Assembly: GCA_002700095.1 (NCBI GenBank)
Contig: PACL01000054.1
Coordinates: 1-64,000, forward strand
DNA from: Fulvimarina sp.
GTDB lineage: Bacteria; Pseudomonadota; Alphaproteobacteria; Rhizobiales; Rhizobiaceae
DNA length: 64,000 bases
Direction of reading: 5' to 3'
Notes under the pieces: model-generated
Seen by the model: only the letters and a program-made list of their open reading frames with translations
Database searches by the model: none
What the model was told of the DNA's origin: nothing
Shown: piece after piece, positions 41,791 to 50,979 of the stretch
Layout of the letters: the number at the start of each line of letters is the position of its first letter
Position numbering within the stretch: position 1 is the first letter of the stretch
Position numbers and translations under genes: made by a program

Positions 41791-42819
41791 ATGGGAGGCT
41801 TCGCCCAAACGGTGACGGGACGGATCGCAGCGGCCGAGCTCGGCCGGACGCTGATGCACGAGCACATCCTGTGCGACCTGCGCGCGCCGGGCGAACGAAT
41901 TCCGCCATCGCCCGAGCCGATCACCATGGAGAACCGCTTCGAGGTCGACTATTTCCAGAACCGCGTTGCCGAAAACATGTTTCTCGACGACGACGCGGCC
42001 GCCGATCTCGACCTGAAGCACTATGCGGCCGCCGGCGGCGGCACGATCGTTGAACTCACCATCGGAGGGATGGCGCCCCAGCCTGAACGGCTTGCGGCTC
42101 TCTCCAGAGCGACCGGCGTCAACATCGTTCTAGGCGCAGGCTGGTACACACAAGCCTATCTGCCGCCGGAACTCGGCGCGATGGATGAAGACGCGCTCCA
42201 GACAGAGATCGAGGCTCAGGTGCTGCATGGTGCCTGGGGCACGCAGATCCGCTGCGGCATCATCGGCGAGATCGGCTGTTCCTGGCCGATCACTCCGACA
42301 GAGCGCCGCATTCTCTCCGCCGCCGCGAAGGCTCAAAGGGCCACCGGCGCGGCGCTGACCATCCATCCGGGGCGGCACGAGGATGCACCCGCCGAAATCG
42401 CCGACATCGTCATGGCCGCCGGCGGCGATCCCGAACGCACTATCATCGGCCACATGGACCGCACGGTCTTCGACCGTGACCGTCTCCTCGCCCTCCTCGC
42501 GCGCGGCTTCGTCCTCGAATGGGATTTCTTCGGCATCGAGACGTCGCAATACTGGATGGCCGGCGTCGATCTCGACCTGCCGACCGATTACATGCGGCTC
42601 GACCTCATCCGCACGCTCATCGATCGCGGCTATCTCGGCCAGATCGCCCTCTCCCACGACATCTGCACCCGAACCCGCTTGCTCGCGAATGGCGGCCACG
42701 GTTACGGACATCTCATCGCCCATGTCGCGCCGCTCGCGCGCCGGCGGGGCTTTTCGGCTAGCGAACTCGATCAGCTGCTGGTGAAGACACCGGCGCGGCT
42801 CCTGAGCTTCCTGAGCTGA
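41791..42819 (+). CDS. Phosphotriesterase-like amidohydrolase (lactonase-type)
   Basis: A 342-residue TIM-barrel metalloenzyme. The N-terminal metal pair is His23-x-His25 (TLMHEHILCDL). Further ligands are visible as GEIGCSWPITPTERRILSAAAKAQ (start of the Lys/Glu region), LTIHPGRHEDAP, IIGHMDRT and the late Asp in LSHDICTRT. In most phosphotriesterase homologues the bridging residue is a carbamylated Lys in the VIGEIG.... segment; here that region has EIGCS followed by no obvious Lys, so the centre may be variant. Relatives are lactonases and N-acyl or imide hydrolases rather than true phosphotriesterases. It lies 9 bp after the ATPase gene in the same operon. Confidence 0.8.
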   Translation: MGGFAQTVTGRIAAAELGRTLMHEHILCDLRAPGERIPPSPEPITMENRFEVDYFQNRVAENMFLDDDAAADLDLKHYAAAGGGTIVELTIGGMAPQPERLAALSRATGVNIVLGAGWYTQAYLPPELGAMDEDALQTEIEAQVLHGAWGTQIRCGIIGEIGCSWPITPTERRILSAAAKAQRATGAALTIHPGRHEDAPAEIADIVMAAGGDPERTIIGHMDRTVFDRDRLLALLARGFVLEWDFFGIETSQYWMAGVDLDLPTDYMRLDLIRTLIDRGYLGQIALSHDICTRTRLLANGGHGYGHLIAHVAPLARRRGFSASELDQLLVKTPARLLSFLS

Positions 42820-42836
42820 TCGGCAGGAGAAGACGC

Positions 42837-43541
42837 ATGGCCCGGCACGGCATGGTCCAGGACGACAAGAGCGCGGCATCGCCCGAAAAGCGCAAGCGCG
42901 CGGCGGGCGACGGCGAAAGCCTTGGCCGCAAGGCCTATGGGGCGATCCGGGCGATGATCATGGAGCGGCGCCTTCCGGGCGGCGATATCCTGTCCGAAGA
43001 AAAGCTCGCGGCGGAACTCGAAATCTCCCGCACGCCGGTGCGCGAGGCGCTGCTTCTCCTCCAGAATGCCGGTCTCATCCAGAAGGAGATGAACCAGCCT
43101 TTCCGGGTGCGGCTCGTTTCCAATCGCGAATATTTCCAGAGCATGCGTTTGCGAGAGCTTCTGGAGGGCGAGGCGATCGCCACCGCCGTGGCCGCCATCT
43201 CTCCCGCCGCGCTGGGAAGGGTCGAGCAGGCGATGCTGGCCTTGAAGGACGATCCCGACGTACCGGCAGAGGTTCACTGGGCGGCGGACGAACAATTGCA
43301 CGAGATGATCGCGGAGGCTTCCGGCAACGACGTGATGGCAGCGATGATCGCATCGCTGCGCATCACCACACGGCTTTACGAACTCTCAGGGCTGCCCTCG
43401 CGCTTCCGCCCGGACACCGAAGAGCATATCGCCATCATCGAAGCGCTGCGCACCGGCGATGCGGATAGGGCCCGGGCGTCGATGCAGGCCCATATCCGCA
43501 GCCTGACCAACGATGTGCTCGCAGCGATGGCACGGCTATGA
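42837..43541 (+). CDS. GntR family regulator, FCD subfamily
   Basis: A 234-residue regulator. An N-terminal winged helix (about 28-98) has AYGAIRAMIMERRLPGGDILSEEKLAAELEISRTPVREALLLLQNAGLI. The all-helical FCD ligand domain (about 105-230) has MRLRELLEGEAIATAVAAIS, DEQLHEMIAEASGNDVMAAMIASLRITTRLYEL, then HIAIIEALRTGDADRARASMQAHI. The metal-binding His and Asp positions of FCD are present. It is fourth in the operon that starts with the fused dehydrogenase, and its stop overlaps the next gene (ATGAG). The perfect palindrome at 38020 is the natural operator. Confidence 0.9.
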   Translation: MARHGMVQDDKSAASPEKRKRAAGDGESLGRKAYGAIRAMIMERRLPGGDILSEEKLAAELEISRTPVREALLLLQNAGLIQKEMNQPFRVRLVSNREYFQSMRLRELLEGEAIATAVAAISPAALGRVEQAMLALKDDPDVPAEVHWAADEQLHEMIAEASGNDVMAAMIASLRITTRLYELSGLPSRFRPDTEEHIAIIEALRTGDADRARASMQAHIRSLTNDVLAAMARL

Positions 43542-44893
43542 GCGGATCCGAGAAGACGGGCGGTGCAGGATCGTTAGATGCGTCCATCGCCGACGCCGTT
43601 AGGCTGGCGGCAGAGGGGATCGAAGCGTCGAGCCTCGATCTGCTGAAGCGCCTGGTCCATGCTGCCAGAGACGGCCGCGACGCGATCGACGCCTTGATCG
43701 GCTTGCAGATGACGGCGCTGGGCCTTGATGACGAGAGCTTCGACTACGACCCGGCCGACGTGCCGCTCATCGCCGAATTCGCCTCGGAGCAGCCGGGAGG
43801 CCATCAGCGCGAGCGCTGCCTCGTCGGGCGCAGCGGCAAGGGGGCAGACGAGACCGGCCGCAGCCTGATCCTCTTCGCTCACCCGGATCCCGAGCCCTAT
43901 CGCGACACGCCGGCCTGGGCGACCGGGCCGTTCGCCGCGACGGTTGCCAATGGCCGCATCACCGGATGGGGCGTTGCCGACGATCTCGCCGGCATCGCCG
44001 TCATGCTGCAAAGCCTTGCCGTCCTTAAGGCCGCTGGCCTTGCGCCCTCAGGGGCACTCAGCCTTGTCTCGGCGCCGTCGAAGAGCCATCGCCGGGGGAT
44101 CGCCGCCGCGCTGCATCGTGGCCTTGCGGCCGACGCCGCGATCTATCTCCACCCGGCGGAATCCGGCAAAGGCCTCGACGAGATCAAGGCTTTCGCACCC
44201 GGCCAGATCGAATTTCAGGTGACGGTCGAAGGGCGCCTGCCCGAGACCAACGAACCTGCACACACGGCTTTTGCCCATCTAGCCGTCGATCCGCTCAGTG
44301 AGGCGCTGACCATTGTCGCGGCCCTCAGGGCGCTCGATGCCGAGCGTGGCGAAAGGGTTCGCCATCCCCTGCTCGAAGCGGCGGTGGGCCGCTCGACCAA
44401 TCTCCTGATCACCCGCTTCGACCATGGCGAGGACGGCGGCTCTCCGCGCGTTGCCCGGAACTGCCAGCTGCGGGCTGCCATGTCGCTGATCCCGGGCGAG
44501 GATCTGGAGACGGCAAAGGGCGAGATCGCCGCCGCGATCGAACGCGGCAGCGATGCCTCGCCTTGGCTCCGAGAGCATCCGCCCATGATCGCGTGGCTCG
44601 CGGGCGTCAGCGCCGCCGAGACCGACCGCGACGGCGATCTTTACCGGCTCGTCGAAAGCATACTCTCAGAGGCCGGTGCGCGTCCCGCGGTCAATCCGCT
44701 CCACACCTCCAGCGACATCCGCAACCCGGTCGTCCAGCGGAACATTCCGACCGTCGGCTACGGCCCGCTTTGTGGCGGGCTGACCATGGCCGGCGGCCAC
44801 GACGAATGGGTCGACGTTGCCGATTTCCACCGCACGATCGTCGTCACAGCCCGGATCATCGCCGAGTGGTGCGGCGTGCGCCCGGCAGTCTGA
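43538..44893 (+). CDS. M20-peptidase-like protein lacking the Glu-Glu pair
   Basis: A 451-residue protein with the M20/ArgE-DapE fold pattern. LILFAHPDPEP gives the first His-x-Asp, GWGVADDLAGIAVMLQSLAVLKAAG gives the bridging Asp, and the C-terminal metal His is in MAGGHDEWVDVADF. Between them, the segment that should hold the catalytic Glu and the metal-binding Glu (normally ..DEE.G) reads SLVSAPSKSHRRGIAAAL, with no acidic residue. The third ligand region is IYLHPAESGKGLDEIK. It may thus bind one metal, do different chemistry or be a binding protein. It overlaps the GntR stop by four bases and belongs to the same operon. Confidence 0.75.
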   Translation: MSGSEKTGGAGSLDASIADAVRLAAEGIEASSLDLLKRLVHAARDGRDAIDALIGLQMTALGLDDESFDYDPADVPLIAEFASEQPGGHQRERCLVGRSGKGADETGRSLILFAHPDPEPYRDTPAWATGPFAATVANGRITGWGVADDLAGIAVMLQSLAVLKAAGLAPSGALSLVSAPSKSHRRGIAAALHRGLAADAAIYLHPAESGKGLDEIKAFAPGQIEFQVTVEGRLPETNEPAHTAFAHLAVDPLSEALTIVAALRALDAERGERVRHPLLEAAVGRSTNLLITRFDHGEDGGSPRVARNCQLRAAMSLIPGEDLETAKGEIAAAIERGSDASPWLREHPPMIAWLAGVSAAETDRDGDLYRLVESILSEAGARPAVNPLHTSSDIRNPVVQRNIPTVGYGPLCGGLTMAGGHDEWVDVADFHRTIVVTARIIAEWCGVRPAV

Positions 44894-44949
44894 CCGGACG
44901 CTCCCCACTCATCCCGAACTTGCAGCATCTTCGAAGCGAAAGGACCATC

Positions 44950-45366
44950 ATGCCGAAAGCCCTCAAGATCACCGCCGGCGATTTCACCTTCGACGCGCGG
45001 CTCGAAACCGAACTCGCGCCGAAGACCTCGGCCGCCTTTCTCGAACGCCTGCCTTACGAGAGCCAGATCGTCCATGTGCGCTGGAGCGGTGAAGGCGTCT
45101 GGGTGCCCCTCGGCGACACGGATTTCGGCGTCTCTTATGAAAACCACACCAGCCACCCGGCACCGGGCCACATCATCCTCTATCCCGGCGGGATCAGCGA
45201 GACGGAGATTCTGCTCGCCTATGGCGGGGTCGATTTCTCCTCGAAGATGGGCCAGCTCGCCGGCAACCACTTCATCACCCTGACCTCGAACCTCGACAAG
45301 CTGCACGAGCTCGGCACCACGGTCCTGTGGAAGGGCGCCCAGCCGATCCGCTTCGAACTTTGCTGA
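44950..45366 (+). CDS. DUF3830 family protein (cyclophilin-like fold)
   Basis: A 138-residue protein matching DUF3830: it begins ALKITAGDFTFDARLETELAPKTSAAFLERLPYESQIVHVRWSGEGVWVPLGD and ends in a long beta-rich stretch with GHIILYPGGISETEILLAYGG. The family has a cyclophilin-like barrel, no known activity, and often lies near genes for amino acid, hydantoin or allantoin breakdown. A start at 44950 is supported by AGGACC eight bases upstream. It ends the catabolic operon; PoxB follows 143 bp later with its own leader. Confidence 0.82.
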   Translation: MPKALKITAGDFTFDARLETELAPKTSAAFLERLPYESQIVHVRWSGEGVWVPLGDTDFGVSYENHTSHPAPGHIILYPGGISETEILLAYGGVDFSSKMGQLAGNHFITLTSNLDKLHELGTTVLWKGAQPIRFELC

Positions 45367-45509
45367 TCCCATAGCAAGGATCGCTTGAGCACCTGCCGAC
45401 AAGCCGGATCAAACCTCGCCGGTGAGAAATTGCTTGGACATCACCGGCCGCTACTTTCATTCCTCAACGGCGTGTCGCCGCCGCGACACGAGCTTTCAGG
45501 AGAACCGGG

Positions 45510-47246
45510 ATGTCCAAGGGCAACGTGGCGGAGCTGATCGTCGATACGCTTCACGAGGTCGGCGTTCGGCGGATCTACGGGGTTGTCGGCGATAGTCTCA
45601 ATGCCCTCACCGAGGCGCTGCGCCAGCGCCAGACGATCCGCTGGGTGCATGTGCGCCACGAGGAGGTGGCGGCTTTCGCCGCCTCGGCCGAGTCCCAGCT
45701 GACCGGGGAACTCGCCGTCTGCGCCGGCTCCTGCGGGCCGGGCAACCTCCATCTCATCAACGGGCTCTTCGACGCCCAGCGGACCCGAACCCCGGTGCTC
45801 GCCATCGCCGCGCAGATCCCCTCCTCCGAGATCGGCGGCGGCTATTTCCAGGAAACCCACCCGCAGAACCTGTTTCGCGAGTGCAGCGTCTATTGCGAGA
45901 TGGTCTCCGACACGAGCCAGATGCCCTACGTGCTCGAAAACGCCATCCGTGCCGCCGTCGGCCAGAGAGGCGTCGCGGTCGTCGTCATTCCCGGCGACGT
46001 CGCTTTGAAGCCCGCGCCCGAGCGGGCGATGTCACCACTGGCGGGTCTCTTGCCGGTCGCGCCGCAGGTGACGCCGAACGCCGAGACCGTCGGCCGGCTG
46101 GCCGATCTCCTCAACGGCGCCGGAAAGGTGACGCTCTTCTGTGGCCGGGGCTGTGCCGACGCCCACGCAGAGTTGATGCAGCTCGCCGAGAAGCTCAAGA
46201 GCCCGATTGTCCATGCCCTCGGCGGCAAGGAGCACGTCGAATACGACAACCCCTATGACGTCGGCCTGACCGGCTTCATCGGCTTTGCCTCGGGCTACGA
46301 GGCGATGCATGCCTGCGACACGCTTCTCATGCTCGGCACCGACTTTCCCTACAAGCAGTTCATCCCGAAAGGGATCAAGATCGCCCAGGTCGATATTCGG
46401 CCGGAGCAGCTCGGCCGGCGGGCGCGGCTCGACGTCGGGGTGGTCGGCGACGTCGGTGCGACGATCGCGGCGCTGCTGCCGAAGCTCGCCGACAGGACCG
46501 ACGCCAAGCACCTGGACGACAGCGTCGCGCGCTACAAGAAGGTCCGCGCCTCTCTCGACGATCTCGCCGAGGGAACGCCCGGCCACAAGCCGATCCATCC
46601 GCAATATCTGACGCGGCTTCTCGACGAGGCGGCGGCGGACGACGCGGTCTTCACCTTCGACGTCGGAACGCCGACGATCTGGGCGGCGCGCTACCTCAAG
46701 ATGAACGGCAAGCGCCGGCTGGTCGGCTCTCTGATCCACGGCTCGATGGCCAATGCCATGGCCCAGGCGATCGGCATCGCCGCGACCGAGCCGAAGCGTC
46801 AGGTGGTCTCGCTCTCCGGTGACGGTGGCTTCGCCATGCTGATGGGCGATCTCCTCACCCTGACGCAGGAAAAGCTGCCGGTGAAGATCGTCATCTACAA
46901 CAACGGCACCCTCGGCTTCGTCGCGCTGGAGATGAAGGCAGCGGGCTTCGTCGAACTTGGCACCAGGCTCGACAATCCCGACTTCGCGGCGATGGCGCGG
47001 GCGATCGGCATCCATGGCGCGCGGGTCGAGGATCCGGGCGACCTGCCGGGCGCCGTCGATGCGTTTCTCGCCCATGACGGGCCGGCGGTGCTAGACGTGG
47101 TGACGGCGACGCAGGAGCTGTCGATCCCGCCGACGATCGGCGCTGAACAGGTCAAGGGCTTTGGCCTGTGGATGATCCGCGCGGTGATGAGCGGGCGCGG
47201 CGACGAGGTGGTGGATCTGGCGAAAGAGAACCTGTTCCGGCGCTGA
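45510..47246 (+). CDS. poxB: Pyruvate dehydrogenase (quinone), thiamine diphosphate-dependent
   Basis: A 578-residue enzyme of the pyruvate oxidase type. The N-terminal domain has [15 protein letters not shown] and the catalytic Glu in [30 protein letters not shown]. The middle FAD/DHS domain is about 200-335. The C-terminal domain binds thiamine diphosphate through [15 protein letters not shown] and [10 protein letters not shown]. PoxB oxidises pyruvate to acetate and carbon dioxide and passes electrons to ubiquinone at the membrane. The length and motifs match E. coli PoxB (572 residues). AGGAGAACCGGG precedes the start. It is a single-gene unit that ends in a hairpin at 47259. Confidence 0.9.
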   Translation: MSKGNVAELIVDTLHEVGVRRIYGVVGDSLNALTEALRQRQTIRWVHVRHEEVAAFAASAESQLTGELAVCAGSCGPGNLHLINGLFDAQRTRTPVLAIAAQIPSSEIGGGYFQETHPQNLFRECSVYCEMVSDTSQMPYVLENAIRAAVGQRGVAVVVIPGDVALKPAPERAMSPLAGLLPVAPQVTPNAETVGRLADLLNGAGKVTLFCGRGCADAHAELMQLAEKLKSPIVHALGGKEHVEYDNPYDVGLTGFIGFASGYEAMHACDTLLMLGTDFPYKQFIPKGIKIAQVDIRPEQLGRRARLDVGVVGDVGATIAALLPKLADRTDAKHLDDSVARYKKVRASLDDLAEGTPGHKPIHPQYLTRLLDEAAADDAVFTFDVGTPTIWAARYLKMNGKRRLVGSLIHGSMANAMAQAIGIAATEPKRQVVSLSGDGGFAMLMGDLLTLTQEKLPVKIVIYNNGTLGFVALEMKAAGFVELGTRLDNPDFAAMARAIGIHGARVEDPGDLPGAVDAFLAHDGPAVLDVVTATQELSIPPTIGAEQVKGFGLWMIRAVMSGRGDEVVDLAKENLFRR

Positions 47247-47258
47247 AGACGCCCGACT

Positions 47259-47277
47259 GCCGGCCCGAGAGGCCGGC
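47259..47277. terminator. Bidirectional terminator hairpin
   Basis: A perfect 7-bp stem, GCCGGCC and GGCCGGC, with loop CGAGA lies between the converging stops of poxB (47246) and the MmgE/PrpD gene (47292). No T run follows, as is common in this GC range. Confidence 0.6.
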
Positions 47278-47291
47278 GCCCCTTGCCGGCT

Positions 47292-48608
47292 CTAGCGGCT
47301 TGCCTCCAACTGCTCGGCCAGGCCGGCGAGGCCGACTGCATCCTGGTTCAGCGTCGAGACCGCCTGCCATAGTGCTTCGGATTGCGCCACGCCGAGAAGC
47401 GTCGCAGATTTTGCCTTCAGCCGCAGTGCGGTCCGGGCCGGATCCGGCGTCGCGGCCAGATCGTGAGAGGCGGATCGCCGCGTTCCGTCCTTGAGGTCGG
47501 CGACGACCTGCGAAGCCGTATCGGCCAGCGCTGCATCCCCCTCGACCACGACCTTGTCGCGCAGGGCGACGAGGTCCGCCCGGCGGCAGGTCGCTTCGTC
47601 GTAGACACCAAGATCCGCTGTATCGACGCCATGCAGGGCCATCGCCGCCGTCATGCGGTAGCTGAACTTCGCCTCGAGGCCCGTCGTCGGCTCCGGCTTG
47701 TTGCAGACGGCGAACCAGCGCGGATTGGTCGTGATGATGATCCGTTCCACCGCCTCGGGGGCGACGCCGCCAGCCTTGATCTCCGCCAGGCATTCGAGCA
47801 TCGCGTGGAGGCCGTGGCAGCAGGCGTGGTACTTGTAGGAAACCTCCGGGAACACCCAGTCACGCCCTATGCCGTCGAAGGCCTGACGGCGGTCCGACCC
47901 GGCATGGGTGGCGCCGAAGCCCTGCGCGTCCTCGAAGGCCTCTGGATTGGAAACGACGCCGTACCTTGCAAGCAGCGCACAGGTGACGCCGACCTCGGCG
48001 GCAAAGCCGGCGTTCAACGGTTTCGCCATGGTGCCGAACTGGCTCTTCAACCCCGCCGCGCGGGTCGTCGCGAGACCGAGAGCGGAGGTCATGGCCGCTT
48101 CGTCGAGGCCGAGGATCCGCCCGGCAGCGGCCGTCGCGCCGAAGGCGCCGGCGGTGCCGGTCTGATGGAAGCCTGCCTCGTAGTGGGAGCGCCCGAGCCA
48201 GTCGCCGACCCGGCAGGCGAGTTCCAGACCTCGCGTGAGCGCCGCGAGAAAGTCGGCGCCACGGGAGCCTTCTACCTCGGCGATGGCGAGTGCCGCCGAC
48301 ATCACGACGACGCTCGGATGGCCGATGTGGAGGAAGTGGGTGTCGTCATAGTCGAGCGCATGGCTGATCGCGCCATTGGCGAGGGCTGCGGCGCGCGGAT
48401 GGACCTTGCCGCCGCCGATCACGGTCGAGCCGCCGGTCGCCCCCTCGCCCAGCGCCATCGCCCGCGCCGCCCGCGACACCGGCTCGTCGCGACCAGCGAG
48501 ACCGGCGGTCGCCCAGTCGAACAGCGAAAGCTCGGTAAAGCGGCTGGCCGCCTCGCTCGCCGGCGCCTGCGACAGGGCGAAGCGGGCGAGATCTGCAGCG
48601 ATCGTCAT
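47292..48608 (-). CDS. MmgE/PrpD family protein (2-methylcitrate dehydratase / cis-aconitate decarboxylase fold)
   Basis: A 438-residue MmgE/PrpD protein. Typical segments are ALANGAISHALDYDDTHFLHIGHPSVVVMSAALAIAE (about 78-114), SHYEAGFHQTGTAGAFGATAAAGRILGL (about 145-172), AKPLNAGFAAEVGVTCALLA, and the YKYHACCHGLHAMLECLAEI segment near residue 265. The fold includes 2-methylcitrate dehydratase and cis-aconitate decarboxylase (which makes itaconate). The second activity is noteworthy beside a CoA-transferase/hydratase/lyase set of the itaconate type. The start ATG overlaps the stop of the acyl-CoA dehydrogenase gene, so the two are co-translated. Which reaction it performs is not visible. 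Confidence 0.85.
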   Translation of the reverse strand: MTIAADLARFALSQAPASEAASRFTELSLFDWATAGLAGRDEPVSRAARAMALGEGATGGSTVIGGGKVHPRAAALANGAISHALDYDDTHFLHIGHPSVVVMSAALAIAEVEGSRGADFLAALTRGLELACRVGDWLGRSHYEAGFHQTGTAGAFGATAAAGRILGLDEAAMTSALGLATTRAAGLKSQFGTMAKPLNAGFAAEVGVTCALLARYGVVSNPEAFEDAQGFGATHAGSDRRQAFDGIGRDWVFPEVSYKYHACCHGLHAMLECLAEIKAGGVAPEAVERIIITTNPRWFAVCNKPEPTTGLEAKFSYRMTAAMALHGVDTADLGVYDEATCRRADLVALRDKVVVEGDAALADTASQVVADLKDGTRRSASHDLAATPDPARTALRLKAKSATLLGVAQSEALWQAVSTLNQDAVGLAGLAEQLEASR

Positions 48609-49765
48609 CAGTAGCTCCTCGGCATGCCGAGGACATGCTCGGCGAGATAGGAGAGGATGAGGTTGGTCGAGATCGGCGCCACCTGATAGAGCCGAGTCTC
48701 CCGGAACTTGCGCTCGACGTCGTATTCCTCGGCAAAGCCGAAGCCGCCATGGGTCTGGACGCAAGCCTCCGCCGCCTCCCAGCTGGCCTCGGCAGCCAGC
48801 ATCTTCGCCATGTTCGCCTCGGCGCCCGGGTTCTCGTTCGCCTCGTAGAGCCGGATCGCCTCGTGCAGCATTAACTCGGCCGCCCGCATGCGCGCATAGG
48901 CCTTGGCGATGGGGAACTGGATACCCTGGTTCTGGCCGATCGGCCGGCCGAAGACGACGCGCTCGTTGGCATAGGCCGAGGCCTTGTCGATGAACCACTT
49001 GGCGTCGCCGATGCATTCCGCGGCGATCAGGATCCGCTCGGCATTCATACCAGATAGTATGTAGCGGAAGCCCTTGCCTTCCTCACCGATCATGTTCTCC
49101 GCCGGCACCGGCACCTCGTCGAAGAACAGTTCCGTCGTCGCGTGGTTCATCATGGTGCGGATCGGCTGGATGGTCAGGCCGTTCTTCTTCGCCTCCACCA
49201 TGTCGACGAGGAAGACCGAGAGCCCCTGCGTCTTCTTCTCCACCTGGTCCAGCGGCGTCGTGCGGCAGAGCAGGATCATCAGGTCGGAGTGCTCCGACCG
49301 TGAAATCCAGATTTTCTGGCCGTTGACGACGAAGGTGTCCCCCTCCCTGCGGGCCGTCGTGCGCAGCGACCCGGTGTCGGTGCCGCTGGTGGGTTCTGTC
49401 ACTCCGAAGGACTGGAGCCGCAGCGAACCGTCGGCAATCTTTGGCAGATAGGCCTGTTTCTGCACGTCGGAGCCGTGCCGCAGCAGCGTGCCCATCGTGT
49501 ACATCTGGGCATGGCAGGCACCCGCATTGCCGCCCTGGCGATGGATCTCCTCGAGGATCACCGCGGCGGCAGACAAGGGCAGGCCCGAGCCGCCGTACTC
49601 TTCCGGGATCAGCGCCGACAGGAAGCCCGCCTCCGTCAGGGCCTTCACGAACGCCGTCGGATAGGCTCGCCGCTCGTCGAGCTCGCGCCAGTAGCTGCCG
49701 GGAAAATCCTGGCAGAGCCGGCCGACGGCTTCGCGGATCTCGTCATGGGTCTCGATGGTGGTCAT
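48608..49765 (-). CDS. Acyl-CoA dehydrogenase
   Basis: A 385-residue flavoenzyme with the three-domain layout: N-terminal helices, the FAD/substrate segment QSFGVTEPTSGTDTGSLRTTARREGDTFVVNGQKIWIS (about 120-157), and the C-terminal VFGRPIGQNQGIQFPIAKAYARMRAAELML and QTHGGFGFAEEYDVERKFRETRL. The catalytic base position (Glu in GGFGFAEEYDVER) looks normal. I chose the ATG at 49765, where GGAGACAGCC sits before it, over a TTG four codons earlier. It forms a two-gene operon with the MmgE/PrpD gene. The substrate is probably a short, branched or dicarboxylic acyl-CoA. Confidence 0.9.
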   Translation of the reverse strand: MTTIETHDEIREAVGRLCQDFPGSYWRELDERRAYPTAFVKALTEAGFLSALIPEEYGGSGLPLSAAAVILEEIHRQGGNAGACHAQMYTMGTLLRHGSDVQKQAYLPKIADGSLRLQSFGVTEPTSGTDTGSLRTTARREGDTFVVNGQKIWISRSEHSDLMILLCRTTPLDQVEKKTQGLSVFLVDMVEAKKNGLTIQPIRTMMNHATTELFFDEVPVPAENMIGEEGKGFRYILSGMNAERILIAAECIGDAKWFIDKASAYANERVVFGRPIGQNQGIQFPIAKAYARMRAAELMLHEAIRLYEANENPGAEANMAKMLAAEASWEAAEACVQTHGGFGFAEEYDVERKFRETRLYQVAPISTNLILSYLAEHVLGMPRSY

Positions 49766-50162
49766 GGCTGTCTCCAATGCTCGGCCGACCTTACCCCGCA
49801 GAGCGGTCGGACTGGAGGATGCAAATGAAATGCTGGCGATAGGCTGTGGCTATGATCACTCTTCCCGGCATCCAAGCCCTCCGTCGTCAGAGCGTCGGCC
49901 CGCTTTCCTGGATGGAGTTGACCCAAACGTTGGTTGCCCCGGACGTCGACGGCGGGCGTCACCAGCATGCCCTCTACCCCGGAGAGGATGACGAAAACGG
50001 CCGGATGGCGCCATGTGCGGCGCTACATAGGAGGCGGCTATTGCCGCCATATGGCCGCCAGCGCTTTCGGCGGCGCCTGCGATGGGGCTATCTGACGCTC
50101 GGAAGACGGCCGCGGACCGGCACGACGCCCCGTCCGCAGACCGAAAGCCTGGAGGAAAGCCC
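49766..50162. other. Divergent promoter region, no recognisable gene
   Basis: The 397 bp between the acyl-CoA dehydrogenase start and the CitE-like start carry both promoters. Small open frames here give Arg/Pro-rich products and are not credible. I see no clear palindrome; the stretch around 49910-49945 is the least GC-rich. Confidence 0.35.
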
Positions 50163-50954
50163 GTGATACGCCATCTGTCCACCGCCCGCAGCTTCCTCTT
50201 CGTGCCGGCGACCCGCCCGGAGCGGATCGCCAAAGCCCGAGCGAGCGGCGCCGACGCGGTGGTCGTCGATCTCGAGGACGCCGTCCCGCCGCAGGAAAAG
50301 GCGGCGGCACGCGCGGGCCTGGCAGCCGCGTTGGCGGACGACGCCGGCATCGTGCTGCGCATCAACGCGGCCGGAACACCCTTTCATACGGACGACGCCC
50401 ACCTCGCCGCCCATTCCGGCATCGCCGCCGTCATGCTGGCCAAGGCCGAAAGCGCCGCAGAGATCGAGGGGCTCGACAAACCCGTCATCGCACTGATCGA
50501 GACGGCGCGGGGACTTGCGGCGGCGCGGTCGATCGCGGCGGCGCGCGGCGTTTTTCGACTTGCCTTCGGGACGATCGACTTCATGGCCGATCTCGGCCTT
50601 GCCGAGGACGGGCCGGCGATGGCGGTCTACCGCGCCGAACTCGCCCTCGCCTCCCGCCTCGCCGGCATAGCGCCGCCGGTGGACGGCATCACGGCGGCGA
50701 TCGACGACGACGCTCTGATCGCGGAGGAGACGCGCAGGGCCCTGGCCTTCGGCTTTGCCGCGCGGCTGGCGATCCATCCAAGGCAGATCGGTCCGATCCA
50801 CGAGGCGCTCCGCCCCTCCGACGCCGAGATCGTCCGCGCAAAGGCCATCGTCGATGCGGCGGAAGCGTCCGATGGCGGGGCGATCCGTCTCGGCGGTGAG
50901 ATGATCGATGCGCCGGTGGTCCTTCGAGCCCGCGCGGTGCTGGCGCGGGCCTGA
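50163..50954 (+). CDS. CitE-like acyl-CoA lyase (citramalyl-CoA lyase type)
   Basis: A 263-residue HpcH/HpaI-citrate lyase family TIM barrel. SFLFVPATRPERIAKARASGADAVVVDLEDAVPPQEKAAAR (about 8-50) carries the phosphate/CoA-binding and metal Asp-Glu-Asp segment. VMLAKAESAAEIE and LIETARGLAAARSIAAA (catalytic region Glu) follow, then FGTIDFMADLGL and the late RLAIHPRQIGPIHEAL. The enzyme cleaves beta-hydroxy or citramalyl/malyl-CoA type esters. It begins with GTG at 50163 after an excellent GGAGGAAAGCCC. It converges on the FAS1-like hydratase gene, whose product would be its substrate in an itaconate/mesaconate route. Confidence 0.88.
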   Translation: MIRHLSTARSFLFVPATRPERIAKARASGADAVVVDLEDAVPPQEKAAARAGLAAALADDAGIVLRINAAGTPFHTDDAHLAAHSGIAAVMLAKAESAAEIEGLDKPVIALIETARGLAAARSIAAARGVFRLAFGTIDFMADLGLAEDGPAMAVYRAELALASRLAGIAPPVDGITAAIDDDALIAEETRRALAFGFAARLAIHPRQIGPIHEALRPSDAEIVRAKAIVDAAEASDGGAIRLGGEMIDAPVVLRARAVLARA

Positions 50955-50979
50955 GTCGTCGCCCACCGGCCCCGCCGTC

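Noticed and set aside
39532-42021. An 829-codon minus-strand frame opposite the fused dehydrogenase and ATPase genes
   Set aside because: No domain is recognisable, and the plus-strand proteins have clear motifs along the whole length.
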